Of a stretch of DNA of 64,000 nucleotides, positions 25,746 through 38,340 are shown in pieces. The position numbers were made by a program, and so were the translations under genes. The notes under the pieces are model-generated. The model did no database searches and was not told the origin of the DNA. It saw only the letters and a program-made list of their open reading frames with translations. The DNA is from Homarus americanus (taxonomy: Eukaryota; Arthropoda; Malacostraca; Decapoda; Nephropidae): contig NW_024737042.1 of NCBI RefSeq assembly GCF_018991925.1, positions 17,503,678 to 17,567,677 of the forward strand, read 5' to 3'. Positions within the stretch are counted from its first letter, which is position 1. Every line of letters begins with the position of its first letter.

Positions 25746-27196
25746 ATCTGTTTCTTTGACGTTCATCGTCGCCAAAGTAGACAAGTATGTGCCTCTCCAA
25801 AATATTATTAAGGGTGTGTAGTCAAAGGTATCGCTTGCTGTGTCCACCGCTTGATTATTCTTCCTTCGAAGATTAACTTGCTTGGAGACGTAACAATCAC
25901 CTGCTTATATAAGCTGTTCATCACGTCCACAAAGCGAAGTGAAATGCTTCTTTTTCTCAATCTGGTGTGTGGCTATGACTTGAAAAGCTGAGAACTGTGA
26001 GCGAACTTTGGCTCTTTACTAGTACTATACACTTAAAAGTCGCTACACAAGAGCAGTTTTAAGGTCACCGAGAGAAGAGGAGTATCTTCCCACACTACAT
26101 ACGTACCCCCTGAGATCACTTATCTCCCGTAGGTAAGAAAAAAAGAAGAACAATAAAGACGACCACCAGAAAATGGGGAGGCATGGAATCATTTGTTTTT
26201 CCCCACTGAAGTATACATACATGAACCTGCCTCCCCTCATGACTCCTCTCCCACCCAAACATTTATAGGCCTCGGCATTTCATCTTTTATTTTTAGCTTG
26301 CTCTTTCGGCAGCTGTAGTGAAATAGAGTGAAGTCTGTCAGTGCTTTATGAAGAAGATCATGTCACTCATGTTTTGTGCTCGGCGATTATTCTTTACCAC
26401 TGTGATATTAATACTTTACTCAATTTTGATATTTTTTACTAAATCTTGATAAATTTCATTACTGCATTTTGTTCATCGATAACTTATGTTAATATATTTA
26501 TTAAAAATATAAGGCGTACCAGAGTGTCCTTAAAGTGGCGAGGTGTGTAAACAATGGCCACAAGTGACAAGATTTTCCAATATGTCCCATCATTGTGTCC
26601 CCCTCAAAGATGTCCCTCAAGTGCCAGAGTGTTATATAAAGGAGCACCAAAAATAACAACAGTGCCACACTATATTGACGACTTTATGTATTGCTGATGT
26701 AGCACCACCAGAACCGAGGTGTTCCCTATCCCCCCCAGGTCTACCACCACTCAGTCCTTTAATCCCTCACGAAGACATCCCCTGCCCCCTCGTCTTTACT
26801 CTCTCAAATAAACAATCAGACGTCACTGACATATTGCTCAGTCGTCATCTTTCATCAGATGATTCCTGCAACTACTCCAGCAAATGGCAGTGATGATGTA
26901 AAACGAAGCTAGCAACTCCGGAGAGAAAAAATATACAGTTTTATAGCGTAAAAGAGGATGAGGTACACACAATACCCTCACTGGTGCTGGGAGGGAGAGA
27001 GATAAAAACGCTGGGAGGCTCTAATACGAAGCTGATGATGTGAATCTCCCAACTCTTGGACAGACTGAGAGGATGGGACTCACTCACTCACTTACTCACT
27101 CACTCTGGCTTCTGGTCCTTTGATGTCCAGTGGTGAATTTACGGAGCAATATGCGCAATTATATCCAGACTCGATCACACTTAACAGGAGTGTTCG
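25746..27196. other. Unique sequence, no gene recognised
   Basis: Contains a classical-looking TATATAAAG at about 26631-26639, but the ORF after it (26675-26893) starts with TTG and has no known domain. Short (ACTC)n near 27078-27110. Nothing else supported. Confidence 0.35.
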
Positions 27197-27546
27197 TACA
27201 CACACCAAGCACTGGAAAGGTTTGGCAGCCAACTAATGCACCACCCTCGTCATCGCCACCTCCTGCCACTGGCAGCCCCCCACCCACCTCGCGCAGTCCG
27301 CCACTACAACAAAATTCAGCCCATAAGAGCCCGCACCGATAGATATAAGAATAGCACCATCCTATCTATTGTTAAAATAATAAACAACTCCTGATTTATG
27401 TACTGTACAGCCCTGTAAATGTATTCAACGCATATTATATCATTATGTCTAAATCAAATGTAAGTCTGTGTATTTTCAGCCACCGGCTGCAACTCTATTA
27501 ATAAACCGTTTATTATTATTATTATTATTATTATTACACACACACA
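27197..27546 (+). mobile_element. LINE family L copy L1 (3' fragment)
   Basis: Starts after a short ACACAC at 27198-27204. Encodes the final ORF2 residues (…RARTDRYKNSTI…) ending at a TGA near 27392. The 3' UTR, TATTTTCAGCCACCGGCTGC hairpin, AATAAA (27500-27505) and (TTA)n lie at 27470-27537, then (AC)n to 27546. Nearly identical in layout to L3. Confidence 0.85.
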
Positions 27547-28142
27547 AGTTTGACGAGCTGGCAACTACAGTCAGGTCAGCCGCCGCGAGCGTCGTTGCCA
27601 TATGTGAGGCTTGGCAAATTGTGCCTGAAACGTGTCATATTGAGGGATATCAACTCTTTCATCACCTTCGTTCACATAGATGCGGTGGGGGCGTTGCCTT
27701 CTTCTGTCAAGATGACCTACGCCCGTCACGCCTGGATGTTCAAGTCCCAGTAGATGTGGAAGCATTGTGGATACGTGTTGTGCCACGGGCCCTCCCGCGC
27801 CACACTGCTTCCATCATAATCTGTGTGTCATACCATCCGCCTCGCTCACCCACCAGAGACACTCTTATCAATCATCTCATTACCACCTCAGACCACCTAA
27901 GAGTTAGGTACCCATGTGCCAAGTTAGTATTATGTGGGGATTATAATGAAATTGACACCACTGATATCCAGGACCAGCTGTCACTATCACAAGTTGTGAA
28001 CTTCCCCACACACGGTCAAAATACCCTTGACCTTATCTTAACCGACTTAGCGGACCAGTACCAACCACTTCAACTAATGCCTCCTATCGGGTGTAGCACA
28101 CACCTATCAGTGCTCTGGTCCCCAGGTGAAACTCCCTCTTAA
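27547..28142 (+). pseudogene. Family L endonuclease domain
   Basis: APE-type endonuclease from the truncated start to a TAA at 28140-28142. Motifs: VVAICEAWQ (active-site Glu block), RCGGGVAFFCQDDL, IIICVSYHPPRS, KLVLCGDYNE (metal-binding GDxN block) and NTLDLILTD. The final catalytic SDH block reads CSTHL, with Asp replaced by Thr, which would impair catalysis in this copy. The domain would nick the target; in this family that target appears to be (AC)n. Confidence 0.8.
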
Positions 28143-28199
28143 GTACAGAGACCCTACATCAAGACCTACAGGCCGATTACTGACTCTGCAGTGCGTCTC

Positions 28200-30132
28200 T
28201 TCGGGCAGTGGATAGTTCACCATCCCTAGAATGAAGTACTTAGTGTGGATGACGTGGACACCAAATGGATAAATTATACCAACACCACCACGGAAGCTCA
28301 CCATCACTTCTTCCCCGAGAAGTCAGTCAGATTTCACCCAGCTGATTTGCCCTGGATCACACATCGGATTAAAAGATCTATGCAACAGAGAGACAGAGCC
28401 TTTTATCTCAATGACCACAACCGCTGCAGGTCCCTTCGCAACCGAGTCATCCGCGAAATACGCACTGCAAAGAAGTCTCACTACCCAACCAAATTGCAAC
28501 ACCTGAAGCAGACCAACATCAATCAGTGGTATGGTAAGTTTAAAGAACTCTGTGGACTAAACAATAAGACACACCCCCTCCTCTTCCTTAGCCATCTTAC
28601 TAATGTTGACGCAGCTGAACAATTAAATAACCATTTCGCTACTATATGCCAGACGCTCCCTCGGCTTGACACAACCAATCTCCCTGCTTACCTACCAGCC
28701 CCCTTTCCCACTGACTTAGTAGAAGAATTTGAAGTAGCGAAACGTTTGGACAAACTAAAGTTAAAAAGCTCCACCACCCCCATTGACTTACCAATGAAAC
28801 TCTTCAAGGAGTTCTCCCCGGAGCTTGCTAAACCCCTCTGCTCCATCATCAATGCTTCTCTCAGTCAAGCCAGATGCCCAGCTGACTGGATAACTTCTTA
28901 TGTATCATCAGTGCCCAAGTCAACCAGCCACAATCCTTAAATCAGCTACGACCTATTGCAATCACCCCAATACCCAGCTTAATCTGTGAAAGTTTTGTGT
29001 TCGACTGGGCTTATGCTGATATTGCAGGAGCCGTAGATCCTCATCAATTTGGTAATATGAAAACTTCCTCTACCACTCACTGTCTTGTCAGCTTTCTCGA
29101 CTACATATACCGCCATCTGGAGAAACGAAAAACGTCTGTAGCGTTTGCCTTCAGTGACTTCACTGAGGCATTCGACCTAGTCGACCACAATTTAATCATC
29201 AACAAAGCTATCGACCTCGGGTTTGGAAGAAGTCTTATACCATAGCTTACAGACTTCCTCAGTAACCGACGCCAAGCTGTACGCTTCCGAGGGGCTGTCT
29301 CAACCTTTCAGTCACTCACCTGTGGAGTCCCCCAAGGCACCAAGATGGGACGACTATGCTTCCTTATGCTTATCAATGATGCCCTAAGAGAAACCACTGC
29401 TCGCTGGAAATATGTCGACGACTCCACCATTGGGATCAGCGTCAACAATTCTGCTCCCGACTATACCGCCCTTTAGGATTTATTGAAGTCTCCAAAACTG
29501 GGTCACCAACAACCACGTCACCATCAACCATACCAAGACCATGGTTATGCACATCAACATCTCCTTCCATTACTTTAGATCCCAACACACTCCAGGTTGT
29601 AGATTCCACTAAGCTCCTCGGCGTCACCATAGACAACAAACTAAATGGAAAACCACACGTCAGTGAAGTTGTCAAATCCTCCAGTTTCCATCTCCACCTC
29701 CTCCGCCGACTCAAGTCCCTCGGAGTTCCTACACCCGAGCTCCTCAGTGTTTACTCAACATTCATACTTCCCAAGCTCACCTATGCCTCCCCTACCTGGT
29801 CTTCCTCCCTAAATGCCACACAACGTAAACACCTAGAAAAAGTGCAAAAGAGGGCATGCAAGATTATTCTCTCCCCTTCCTACTCCACATATCAAGAAAT
29901 GCTCAATACACTGACCCTCTCGGCTCTCACTGATCATCACCACGACCTCATCTGCAAATTTGGTGTGAAGCTTCTGCAACATCCTCGACACCGGCTCCTA
30001 CTACCACCTGAGATCCCTCGCCCGAGAATTGCTGTTCGACACCACAACCGTATCCAGCCCACACGAGCACGAACTGATCTCTATAAGAACAGCCCTGTCC
30101 CAACCATTGTAAAAAGTATCAATAACTTGTAA
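28200..30132 (+). pseudogene. Family L reverse transcriptase, several stops
   Basis: Pieces in order are the linker WITHRIKRSMQQRDRAFY (28245-28940), the RT fingers with KLKLKSSTTPIDLPMKLFKE, motif A FAFSDFTEAFDLVDHNL (about 29150-29195), a TAG at 29243-29245, motif B CGVPQGTKMG (about 29323-29352), catalytic KYVDDSTIG (about 29410-29436) and the C-terminal QKRACKIILSPSYSTYQEML with final RARTDLYKNSPVP (29842-30132). The frame changes near 28940 and 29480. The GVPQGTK/YVDDST combination separates it from the CR1 copies in this window. I cannot place its clade with certainty. Confidence 0.8.
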
Positions 30133-30352
30133 TCAACCAGTGTATTCACTCCCAGTCAATCTTACTTTTTGCACTGTCACTGTTGAAATGCCCTGCAGTT
30201 TGAGCTTATCCCCACCTAGTTATTATATATCATATTTGTATCACTTACTTTACTTGTATATTATTTGTAAATCAAGAGACCCATTCCCCAATTATGTAAC
30301 TGTATATTTTCAGCCTTCCAGCTGCCATGCTCTTTCAATAAACCGTTAATTA

Positions 30353-30479
<127 letters not shown>

Positions 30480-30499
30480 ACACGCACACATACACACAC

Positions 30500-30836
30500 C
30501 CTGGAAATGCCATCCCTCAGTGACCTCTACCACCAAGCACTAGCAAGGTTTGGCAGTGGACTACTGCACCATCCTCGTCATAGCCACTTCCTGCCACCGG
30601 CAGTCCCCCGTCCACCTCTCGCAGTCCGCCAAGACAACAAAATTCAGCCCATAAGAGCCCGCACTGATAGATATAAGATTAGCACCATCCCACCTATTGT
30701 TAAAATAATAAACAACTCTTGATTTATGTACTGTACAGCACTGTAAATGTATTAGCGCATATCATTATGTCTAAATCACATGTAAGTTTATATATTTTCA
30801 GCCACCGGCTGCAACTCTATTAATAAACCTTTTATG

Positions 30837-30877
<41 letters not shown>

Positions 30878-30909
30878 TATTATTATTATTATTACACACA
30901 CACACACAG
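30500..30909 (+). mobile_element. LINE family L copy L3 (3' fragment)
   Basis: Immediately follows the (AC)n right of L2. ORF2 end at 30507-30722 has PSLSDLYHQALARFGSGLL, RARTDRYK and the final VKIINNS. Then come the 3' UTR, CAGCCACCGGCTG hairpin, AATAAA (30824-30829), (TTA)n to 30893 and (AC)n 30894-30909. It is closer to L1 than to L2, so L2 may have landed inside a pre-existing L1/L3 pair or array. Confidence 0.85.
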
Positions 30910-31164
30910 AAAAAATCTTTAAAAGAAACGAAGAAATGTATTTCTAAATATTAATATGATGTCGATTTATGTGGATGAGCAACTCTTCTGAAGACCCAAT
31001 ACCAATGAGTGTGAGGAGGGAGGGGGTGGGTGGACACACACACGGTCTCTCACTCCACTACTGTAGCACCACTACCAGCAGCAGCGGCCAATAACTATTG
31101 TTTTGACCTATCACTTGATGCATTGGAGCTATAACTATGTATCCCGAGTTTTCACTACCATCTA

Positions 31165-31270
31165 CAATGAGCTATGCAAACTGCGGCCCAAGGGCCACAT
31201 GCGGCCCTCGAAGCCTTTCAATTCGGCCCACTTCTGAAAGTATCATGAACCCTGTCTGCGGCCCCACCTC
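31165..31270. mobile_element. hAT-like terminal fragment (relic)
   Basis: GCAAACTGCGGCCCAAGGGC followed by CACATGCGGCCCTCGAAG resembles the terminal sequence of hAT/Charlie-type non-autonomous elements, which often read CAAACTGCGGCCCGCGGGCC then ACATGCGGCCC. The CAG terminus and an opposite end were not found, and no transposase is near. Confidence 0.4.
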
Positions 31271-32468
31271 CAAGAGTGAAGCCTCATCAGTGGTAAAAAC
31301 ATAGTGAATACCTGCCACTTACGATAAATTACATATGTAACATAATTATGTTATAATATCAGTTTTGAAAAGTGTAATATCAATGTAATTGTATCATATG
31401 GCATCAAGGTTATGCAGTCACACTGGTAATACTGATATGTCCAGTGACTCATGTATTTGAGACCCGTTTGTCCTTTAATTTTTAAATAAAAAGGGCAGAC
31501 TCATACTGTCCTTATCTGCCCTTTTCTAAACTTCCTTCTGTTTTAAAGAAACGTTATTGATGTCCATTTCATAATCGTATTACTGAGTGTTTGTGATTAG
31601 CGGTCGCTGCATCACTAAACACGTTTTGAAATACCCCCCCGCCCCCCACCTCCCGCCGTGTTTAAGTTTTGGCTTTAAATTTATCATTAATTTTGAATTT
31701 AAATGCGATATAATGAATGTATGACCCTTCATGCATCATATGATTTTACTGTAGCCCTCTTTGCAAAAAGTTTTCACGCCCCTCTACATGAAAGTTTTCC
31801 CTCTAGTATAATAATCACTGAACAACATACGCCAAACCTTATGTCACGCCGCCAAGTTTTGATCAGCAAAGCGATAGGTGGTGGCCTTAGCTGACTAGTT
31901 AACCTTTGGACGCAACACCTTATTATAAACATCACTTAACATTAACGTCATGCTTACGTTTCAACACCCCATCAGCTGATCAAACATAAACATCGTTTCT
32001 GCATCATGAATCAAATGAAATTAACAGTTTTCCGTAGTCTATATAAAATAAAGCGCAGAGCCAGGGAAATGAAAGAAAAATGCCAATATAAAAATCCCGG
32101 CAAAAATGAAATGGCTTTTACACCAAGACATGCTACGAGGGAATCATTTCTAGCCAGCACCAGTATTTTGGCCAGGAAATACGCACTGATTATTGGGAAC
32201 AGCCAGCAGAGATGATTAGAAAGTCGAGGGAATTTATGCACGCGCGTAAGTTGCAATCTTGAAGCTTTTTGGCCACAGGGGTTTCTCGTACACTACGGAG
32301 GGGGGAGGGGGCAGGTCGATCCAATCTATTTACTGGCTGCTGGGAGTATGGGGGGTGAAGGAGACGAGGTAGACGGATAAGGGAGTAATAAAGGTAGACG
32401 AGTAAATGAGAGGAAGAGAGGATGGTAGGGAAAGGATAGATGGAGAAAGATGAGAAACAAAAAGAGGA

Positions 32469-32470
<2 letters not shown>
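31271..32470. other. Unique sequence, no gene recognised
   Basis: ORFs at 31703-31894, 32006-32215 (plus) and 32011-32256 (minus) have no recognisable domain. A poly-C run lies at about 31636-31650. Confidence 0.4.

Positions 32471-32471
<1 letters not shown>

Positions 32472-32532
<61 letters not shown>
32472..32532. repeat. (AG)n microsatellite
   Basis: About 30 uninterrupted AG units. The Ser/Leu ORFs on the minus strand are translations. Confidence 0.97.
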
Positions 32533-32539
<7 letters not shown>

Positions 32540-33954
32540 TAAATAGAAAGAGAGAAGCAGAGACTTAAAAAGAGGAAGAGAGACAAGACAATATTTACAC
32601 ATAAACTAATGTGTGCAAATGTGCAAGCCAAGTGTATATCTGCCGTCACTCACATGGGAGCATCTTCGTCAGTGTTGGCAGTAATGAGCGGCAATTGTGT
32701 CAGGCAGAAGAGGATTCACAGAGATTCCTATTTCATATACTTTTGCCTCCTAACTGCGTGGATGAGAGAATGTATCCAATTACGGTAAAATTTCAGTGTA
32801 ATTTCGCGAATATTTTGGCCCGCCATTTTCGTACTGTAGCCTAAATGAACTGGTTGGTTGGATGTACTGTCAGATATACGACACAGTTTAAGAGGAATCA
32901 TATTACGTAATGTTAAAAGACTCTGAGGAACTATTCTTGTGTCGTAGTTTAAGTGATTCTGACAGGTGTGCTTCACATACAGTATCTAGTTGGGGTAAAA
33001 ATTCTGGGCCGAGTCACTCCGCCCCGCGCCGCCTTCTCTCACACCCTGACGTCTGGACAACTACAACCGCAATTAAAATTTTTCTGCTGAAACCCTGTTG
33101 TGGAAGCGGCGCTGTTGGTGGAGATTTACTTTTACTTGTAAACTACAGAGTTGTAAACCACTACAAGGCAAATGGGGAAGATTTTTCCCAAAATATTTAT
33201 TGCTTCACGTAAACCACAACACCGCCACCACCTGTAAACCAAATGCGTGCGATTCATTAATGTCTCACTGATGACAAGGTCGGTGATAACTAAGGCGATC
33301 CCACAGAAACTATATATTTTCTTAATCATATCAGTTATTTTAACCTTTTAGCTTTACAGTCACATGATTTGTTGATGCCCCCCCCCCCTCCTCATAAATA
33401 GAAAATAAATAATACAAAATTCTATGAAAATTATAGGTAAAAGTTGACGTTATTAAACAAAAACCAGATGTCTTCGCTGGTTCACATTCGCTTGGATCTC
33501 TGAACTTTAAAAATCTCACATTGATTCTCGCTCGTCCCAGGTACAAAAGCATGAGTGAAGTGTGACCAAAATTGGTGATTTAAAATTCAAGTTAACGCAA
33601 TTAGTGCTAAGGTGGTGGAGCTCTGACGTCATCAAGTGGAGCGCCGCCAAAGTACTGTACAGGAAATCGTTAGCAATTACTTACATTTTTCTCATTTCCC
33701 TTTGCTTTATCATTTTACTATTATATAACATTACTATTGTTGTGTGTTATGCATTAATTTTATTCATTTTAAATATTACTATTTATTTTTTCTTATGTGT
33801 TTCCAAGTCACGGCGATGCTAGGTGATACCACTTGCGATGGTTTAATGATTAGGCACTTTTGATAACTAAAAATCAATACCAGAACCTTAAAAGAACATA
33901 AGAATAATTCGTCCATAAGTAACTTCACTGGATTAAAAGAAGACGGTCAGCTTA
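32533..33954. other. Unique sequence, no gene recognised
   Basis: Contains one CRE-like TGACGTCATC at 33625-33634. The hydrophobic ORF 33562-33822 is AT-rich and has no known domain; its Leu/Ile/Phe content follows base composition. Confidence 0.4.
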
Positions 33955-34918
33955 ACACACACACACACACACACATCCTTGACCACCGAAGGGTCAAGGC
34001 GTACCTGGCGCTCCTCTCGGAGCAGCCAGGTCAACTGTTAAGTTGGCCCATACCAACCCCCTCCCCTGAACGCTCCTCCCCACCGGAATATCAACAAGTT
34101 CTCGCCAGAAGTTACAGAGGTGAACAGTGGTGACCAGTGCTTATGTCAGTGAGAACAACTCAACAGTAACAGTCATACCCAAGTTAACCTTCACACAGTG
34201 ACGTCCCAGGTACCCAGTGATAACGGCCCGTGAGACCCAACAACAACCAGAGATGTGTTAATCCGTCTAAGATAGGAAGGCCTAAGACCAAACCTCACTC
34301 ATATAACACCATCTGTGAGGGAATTACTACACCACGTCAGGCCCCTCATAACACCATCTGTGAGGGAATTACTACACCACGTGATGCCCCTCATAACACC
34401 ATCTGTGAGAAAGTTACTATACCACGTGAGGCCCCTCATAACACCATCTGTGAGGTAATTACTACACCACGTGAGGTCCCTCATAACACCATCTGTGAGG
34501 TAATTACTACACCACGTGAGGTCCCTCATAACACCATCTGTGAGGGAATTACTACACCACGTGAGGCCCCTCATAACACCATCTGCGAGGGAATTACTAC
34601 ACCACGCCAGGTCCCTCATAACACCATCTGAGGGAACTACTACACCACGTGAGTTCCTCCTAACACCATCTGGGAGGGAGTTACTACACTACGAGTTTGC
34701 TGTTCAACACCTACATTAATCTGTATGTTCACTGTATGTTCCTTTACCTTTCTCTAACGAAGGCTTTTGTTAAACCACCAATGTATGTAATAAGTCATTT
34801 ATGTCCAATGTATATTTTCAGCCTTCGGGCTGCAGAATTTTTTCAATAAACCGTTAATTACTATTATTATTATTATTTTATTATTACACACACACACACA
34901 CACACTCACACACACACA
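33955..34918 (+). mobile_element. Family V retroposon copy V4, uninterrupted, in (AC)n
   Basis: Flanks are (AC)n at 33955-33974 and 34887-34918. It starts ATCCTTGACCACCGAAGGGTC, an imperfect terminal hairpin (CCTTGACC pairing with GGTCAAGG). It then has GC-rich and spacer blocks, a 45-bp VNTR, the pre-tail spacer, and TGTATATTTTCAGCCTTCGG with GCTGC closing the hairpin, TTTCAATAAACCGTTAATTA (34841-34860) and an (ATT)n tail. No protein is encoded except in-repeat translations. The tail matches L2 almost base for base outside the hairpin loop. Confidence 0.88.
34296..34690 (+). repeat. 45-bp VNTR inside V4
   Basis: About eight units of 45 bp containing CATAACACCATCTGTGAGGG and AATTACTACACCACGTGAGG. 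As 45 is divisible by three, the array reads through as a 15-residue repeat (ICEGITTPREAPHNT) on the plus strand and a similar one on minus. The unit corresponds to about half of the 80-bp unit in the other V copies. Confidence 0.92.
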
Positions 34919-35092
34919 TATCCTAATGTTTAATGTTATGTCAATATCCTGGTACTATATCTACGAAAAAACTGAATGAAACAAAAAATCCATTATCTTA
35001 TTTATCATTTCTTGAAAAATTATTATGGAAATACGTCTTCTTCAGGCGTCAACTGGTTACGTCTACTGCATCACTTTGTTCGTCTGGACCTA

Positions 35093-35405
35093 ACTTTACT
35101 TTACTTTACTTTACTTTACCTTACTTTACTTTACTTTACTTTACTTACTTTACTTTACTTTAATATACTTTACTTTACTTTACTTACTTTACTTTACTTT
35201 ACTTTACTTTAATATACTTTACTTTACTTTACTTACTTTACTTTACTTTACTTTACTTTACTTTACTTCACTTACTTTACTTTACTTTACTTTAAAATAT
35301 TTTACTTTACTTTACTTTACTTTACTTTACTTTACTTTAATATACTTTACTTTACTTTACTTACTCTACTTTACTTTACTTTACTTTACTTTACTCTAAC
35401 TTTAC
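35093..35405. repeat. (ACTTT)n pentanucleotide satellite
   Basis: About 60 units of ACTTT, with recurring variants TTAATATACTTT and TTACTTACTTT spaced about 55-60 bp, suggesting block duplication. Confidence 0.95.
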
Positions 35406-35409
35406 TTCA

Positions 35410-36620
35410 TAAGACCACGTATCTTCCTGCACCTCCCACAACCTCTTTCCTCTGCACAGATTCATTGCTTAAACCCAACTTATGTCATTGTGTCAAGATA
35501 ATATATACAAAACGCAAAAAAATATAAAACCCCGCTAAATCACTGTGATGAAACCGCTCGAACTTTTCCAACACGCGGTCAATTTGTCAGTGAAACGGTG
35601 GGATGTGGAATATGGGGAAGGTGGTGATGGGCGAGGGGGAGGGAATGGGTACAGCGAGGATGACAACAGACAGCCTATCCATTTCTTCAGTTTCTTCACT
35701 ATATATTCACTTCCTCCGCCATTAATCTTCTTTTATAAATCTTCATCTGCAAAATTTACGATAAAAAGCGAGAAAAAGCAAAAATAAGCAAAAAAGAAAA
35801 AGAAAAAACTACCCCATGGAACATTAAGCAACATCACTTTTTTTTTTACTGAATGATTACCTTCCAATGATCACTGAGAGAAAAAAAACTGACCAATGAG
35901 CGTTCAGGTTGGCTCTGCTGTGGGACCACTCAAAGGTAGGATCTTACTTTGTAAACACACGAAACGGCAGACATATAAATATACTCATAACACTTGTGGA
36001 TTAATATATATGCAGCGTTTTTATTATTTATTTCACACTTTACTTCGATCTTTGTATGTTGGTGTGATTATTTCATTTAAACCAGTGTGAAATTTTATCA
36101 GAATCAGTGGTGTTAGACAGACGTTCACACACAGCAATGTTTCTCTCGTGTTTTTGACATTAATCTTCATCTTTGACTGTTGTTCTTGGCATCAACAGCG
36201 TTTTTCTATACCCTGAGGCAAAACGACTATAGTGATGATTGTTTTTTTTAATCTTTTTGTTATCAAGTTGAGGGAACCTAATGGATGACTGGACGAGCGG
36301 ATATGTTGACAGGCAGAAGAATGAGAGACTGATAGAAAATGTAAAACAAAAAAAATGGAAAATAATAACTAAATGAATAGAAATTAAGGATCACGTGAAG
36401 ATTAGGCACTCCTGCATATTCAACTGATAATTAAACACCTTGACCTAATACCCCCAGGTAGCGAAAGGTGTTTAATCATCAGGTGGAAAAAAGCTTGGAT
36501 ATCTGATCTTCATATGATCCAAAATAACATAGGAAAAAACCCGGACAAATGAAATTAGATAAATAAGTACAATGATATATCTCTCCTAGTACGCAGACCT
36601 CCACACGTCATCACTCACGG
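35410..36620. other. Unique sequence with one hairpin; no gene recognised
   Basis: AT-rich sequence. Contains an 18-bp inverted repeat, 36424-36441 and 36465-36482 (CTGATAATTAAACACCTT against its complement with one mismatch), loop 23 nt. Other content is unremarkable. Confidence 0.45.
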
Positions 36621-36621
36621 A

Positions 36622-36729
36622 CAGATGACGTCACCGAATCAACAGAAGCAAATGACGTCATCGTTTTAACAGAAGCAAATGACGTTATGGTATTAATAGA
36701 AGACAATGACGCTATTACATCAACAGAGG
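36622..36729. repeat. Four 27-bp repeats carrying CRE-like cores
   Basis: Units at 36622, 36649, 36676 and 36703, exactly 27 bp each, of the form CAAATGACGTCATCGTTTTA plus ACAGAAG. The first two keep TGACGTCA; the others read TGACGTTA and TGACGCTA. A partial fifth (CAATGACGTTACATCAACA) lies at 36898-36916. Confidence 0.93.
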
Positions 36730-36911
36730 CGTGAGGTAGTGTGTGTCAGCTGATGTACTAGAACCAAGGAGCACCCGGCGACCAGTGTTTACACTGCTAC
36801 TTTTCCTCAAGGCAGCATCAACAGCAGCAGTGGTAGCATCAAGCAGGTCGATGGTAGGTCCTGACGATGCATATTCAGCAGTTGTCTGACCCGATACCAA
36901 TGACGTTACAT

Positions 36912-36912
36912 C

Positions 36913-36963
<51 letters not shown>
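36912..36963. repeat. (CA)n microsatellite
   Basis: About 26 CA units. Confidence 0.97.
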
Positions 36964-36967
<4 letters not shown>

Positions 36968-37336
36968 CATTTATTACATATTGTTTCTGGCAGAGTAAAT
37001 ATCGAGGTGTTTTTTTTTTGACGTTTTGTGACGTCACTGCATCACCGCCAAAGTATTATGACAACAAATGGTAAACAGCAACCATGTGTCACAAAGATGA
37101 TCTCTAGCGTAAACACACGTGGGACCTTGGTAACCCTAGCACTGTGCTCTCCTCCTCACTATTATTATCTCGTTATTCTCTCCTCCCTGGCCATTAGTGC
37201 AGTTAGTTAACTCGCTGCTGTGTTCCACTCTTCTCCTTTTGGCCTCTGCTATTTTCCTCTCATTATTTCTCACGTCCTCGTTTCTAGTGTCGTTGAATTT
37301 GTTTTTGTTTTTATATTTAGCCCTCTGCTTGTCTGT

Positions 37337-37339
37337 CTG

Positions 37340-37408
<69 letters not shown>

Positions 37409-37445
37409 ATCACTTTCTCTCTCTCTTTCTAGCCCTTTCTCTCTC
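37337..37445. repeat. (TC)n microsatellite
   Basis: TC dinucleotide run 37337-37404 with an imperfect continuation. Ser/Leu ORFs are translations. Confidence 0.95.
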
Positions 37446-37929
37446 TCTTGTATGTCGGTTCATCATTTTCTCTCGCACACAATTACGAAAAACAAAAACA
37501 GATTCCAGAAAAAGACTGTGTAAAAGGGTAAAGACATAGAACACGTTTATTAATCTAGAGTCGCTATGGCACGCGGGAGGAAAAACTAGCTACATTTAGC
37601 AGTTGTGTCTTGTAAACTGGCAATCTAAGTCAAGCCGTAAAGTTTCCCTCTCTTCAAGATTTACTTCCCTCAACACAGTTTGGTAAATACAAGCAGTGGA
37701 CAAAGTTATAATGAATTGGCCGCCTCCTCGTGTCAATATGAGCTGAAGTTACTTTCTGTTTGACTGGGGATTTCGGCGTCTATTGACAGGGTCACTCTGT
37801 CAATAACCGACTCCTTTATATGGCTATTTAATTTCGTAGTTTGTGTTAAAAGAGATTCACAGTTTTTTAAGGAAGTAATGGTGGAACGCACAGGGGTGAG
37901 ACCGCAAGGACTTCCCTGGTGTAGCGAGA

Positions 37930-38340
37930 ATGGGGCTGAGGAGGTGGTAGAGGTAGTGGTAAAGGTGGTGGTGATGGTGGTGGTGGTGGCGGTGGTAGCA
38001 GTCATGGTGGTGGTGGTGGTGGTAGTAATGGTGGTGGTGGTAGTAATGGTGGTGTGGTGGTAGTAATGGTGGTGGTGGTGGTGGTAATGGTGGTGGTGGT
38101 AGTAGTAATGGTGGTGGTGGTGGTGGTGGTAGTAATGGTGGTGGTGGTGGTGGTAATGGTGGTGGTGGTGTTGGCAGTAGTAATAATGGTGGTAGTGCGG
38201 TAGTGGGGTAATGATGGTGGTGGTGATGGTGGGGGTAGTAGTGGTAGTGGCGATAGTGGTAATGGTAGTGGCAGTGGTGCTGGTAGTGGTAATGGTGGTG
38301 ATGGGGGTAGTAGTATTGGTGGTATTGGTAATGGCTGTGG
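37930..38340. repeat. (GGT)n-type field, part 1
   Basis: GGT/AGT/AAT trinucleotides on the plus strand. Val- and Gly-rich plus ORFs and Thr/His-rich minus ORFs are translations. The field continues after the SINE (38702-38850) and resumes at 39178-39587 and 42880-42990 around the LTR element. Confidence 0.95.

Noticed and set aside
26631..26893. TATATAAAG followed by a 72-codon ORF
   Set aside because: The ORF lacks an ATG start and any known domain. A single TATA match in AT-rich DNA is weak evidence.
34230..34631. 133-codon ORF with a 15-residue repeat
   Set aside because: The 45-bp VNTR of V4 is divisible by three, so openness is automatic; an equally open frame exists on the other strand.
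36715..36963. Minus-strand 82-codon ORF as a possible exon
   Set aside because: Begins in (CA)n and ends within the 27-bp satellite; no recognisable domain or good splice sites.
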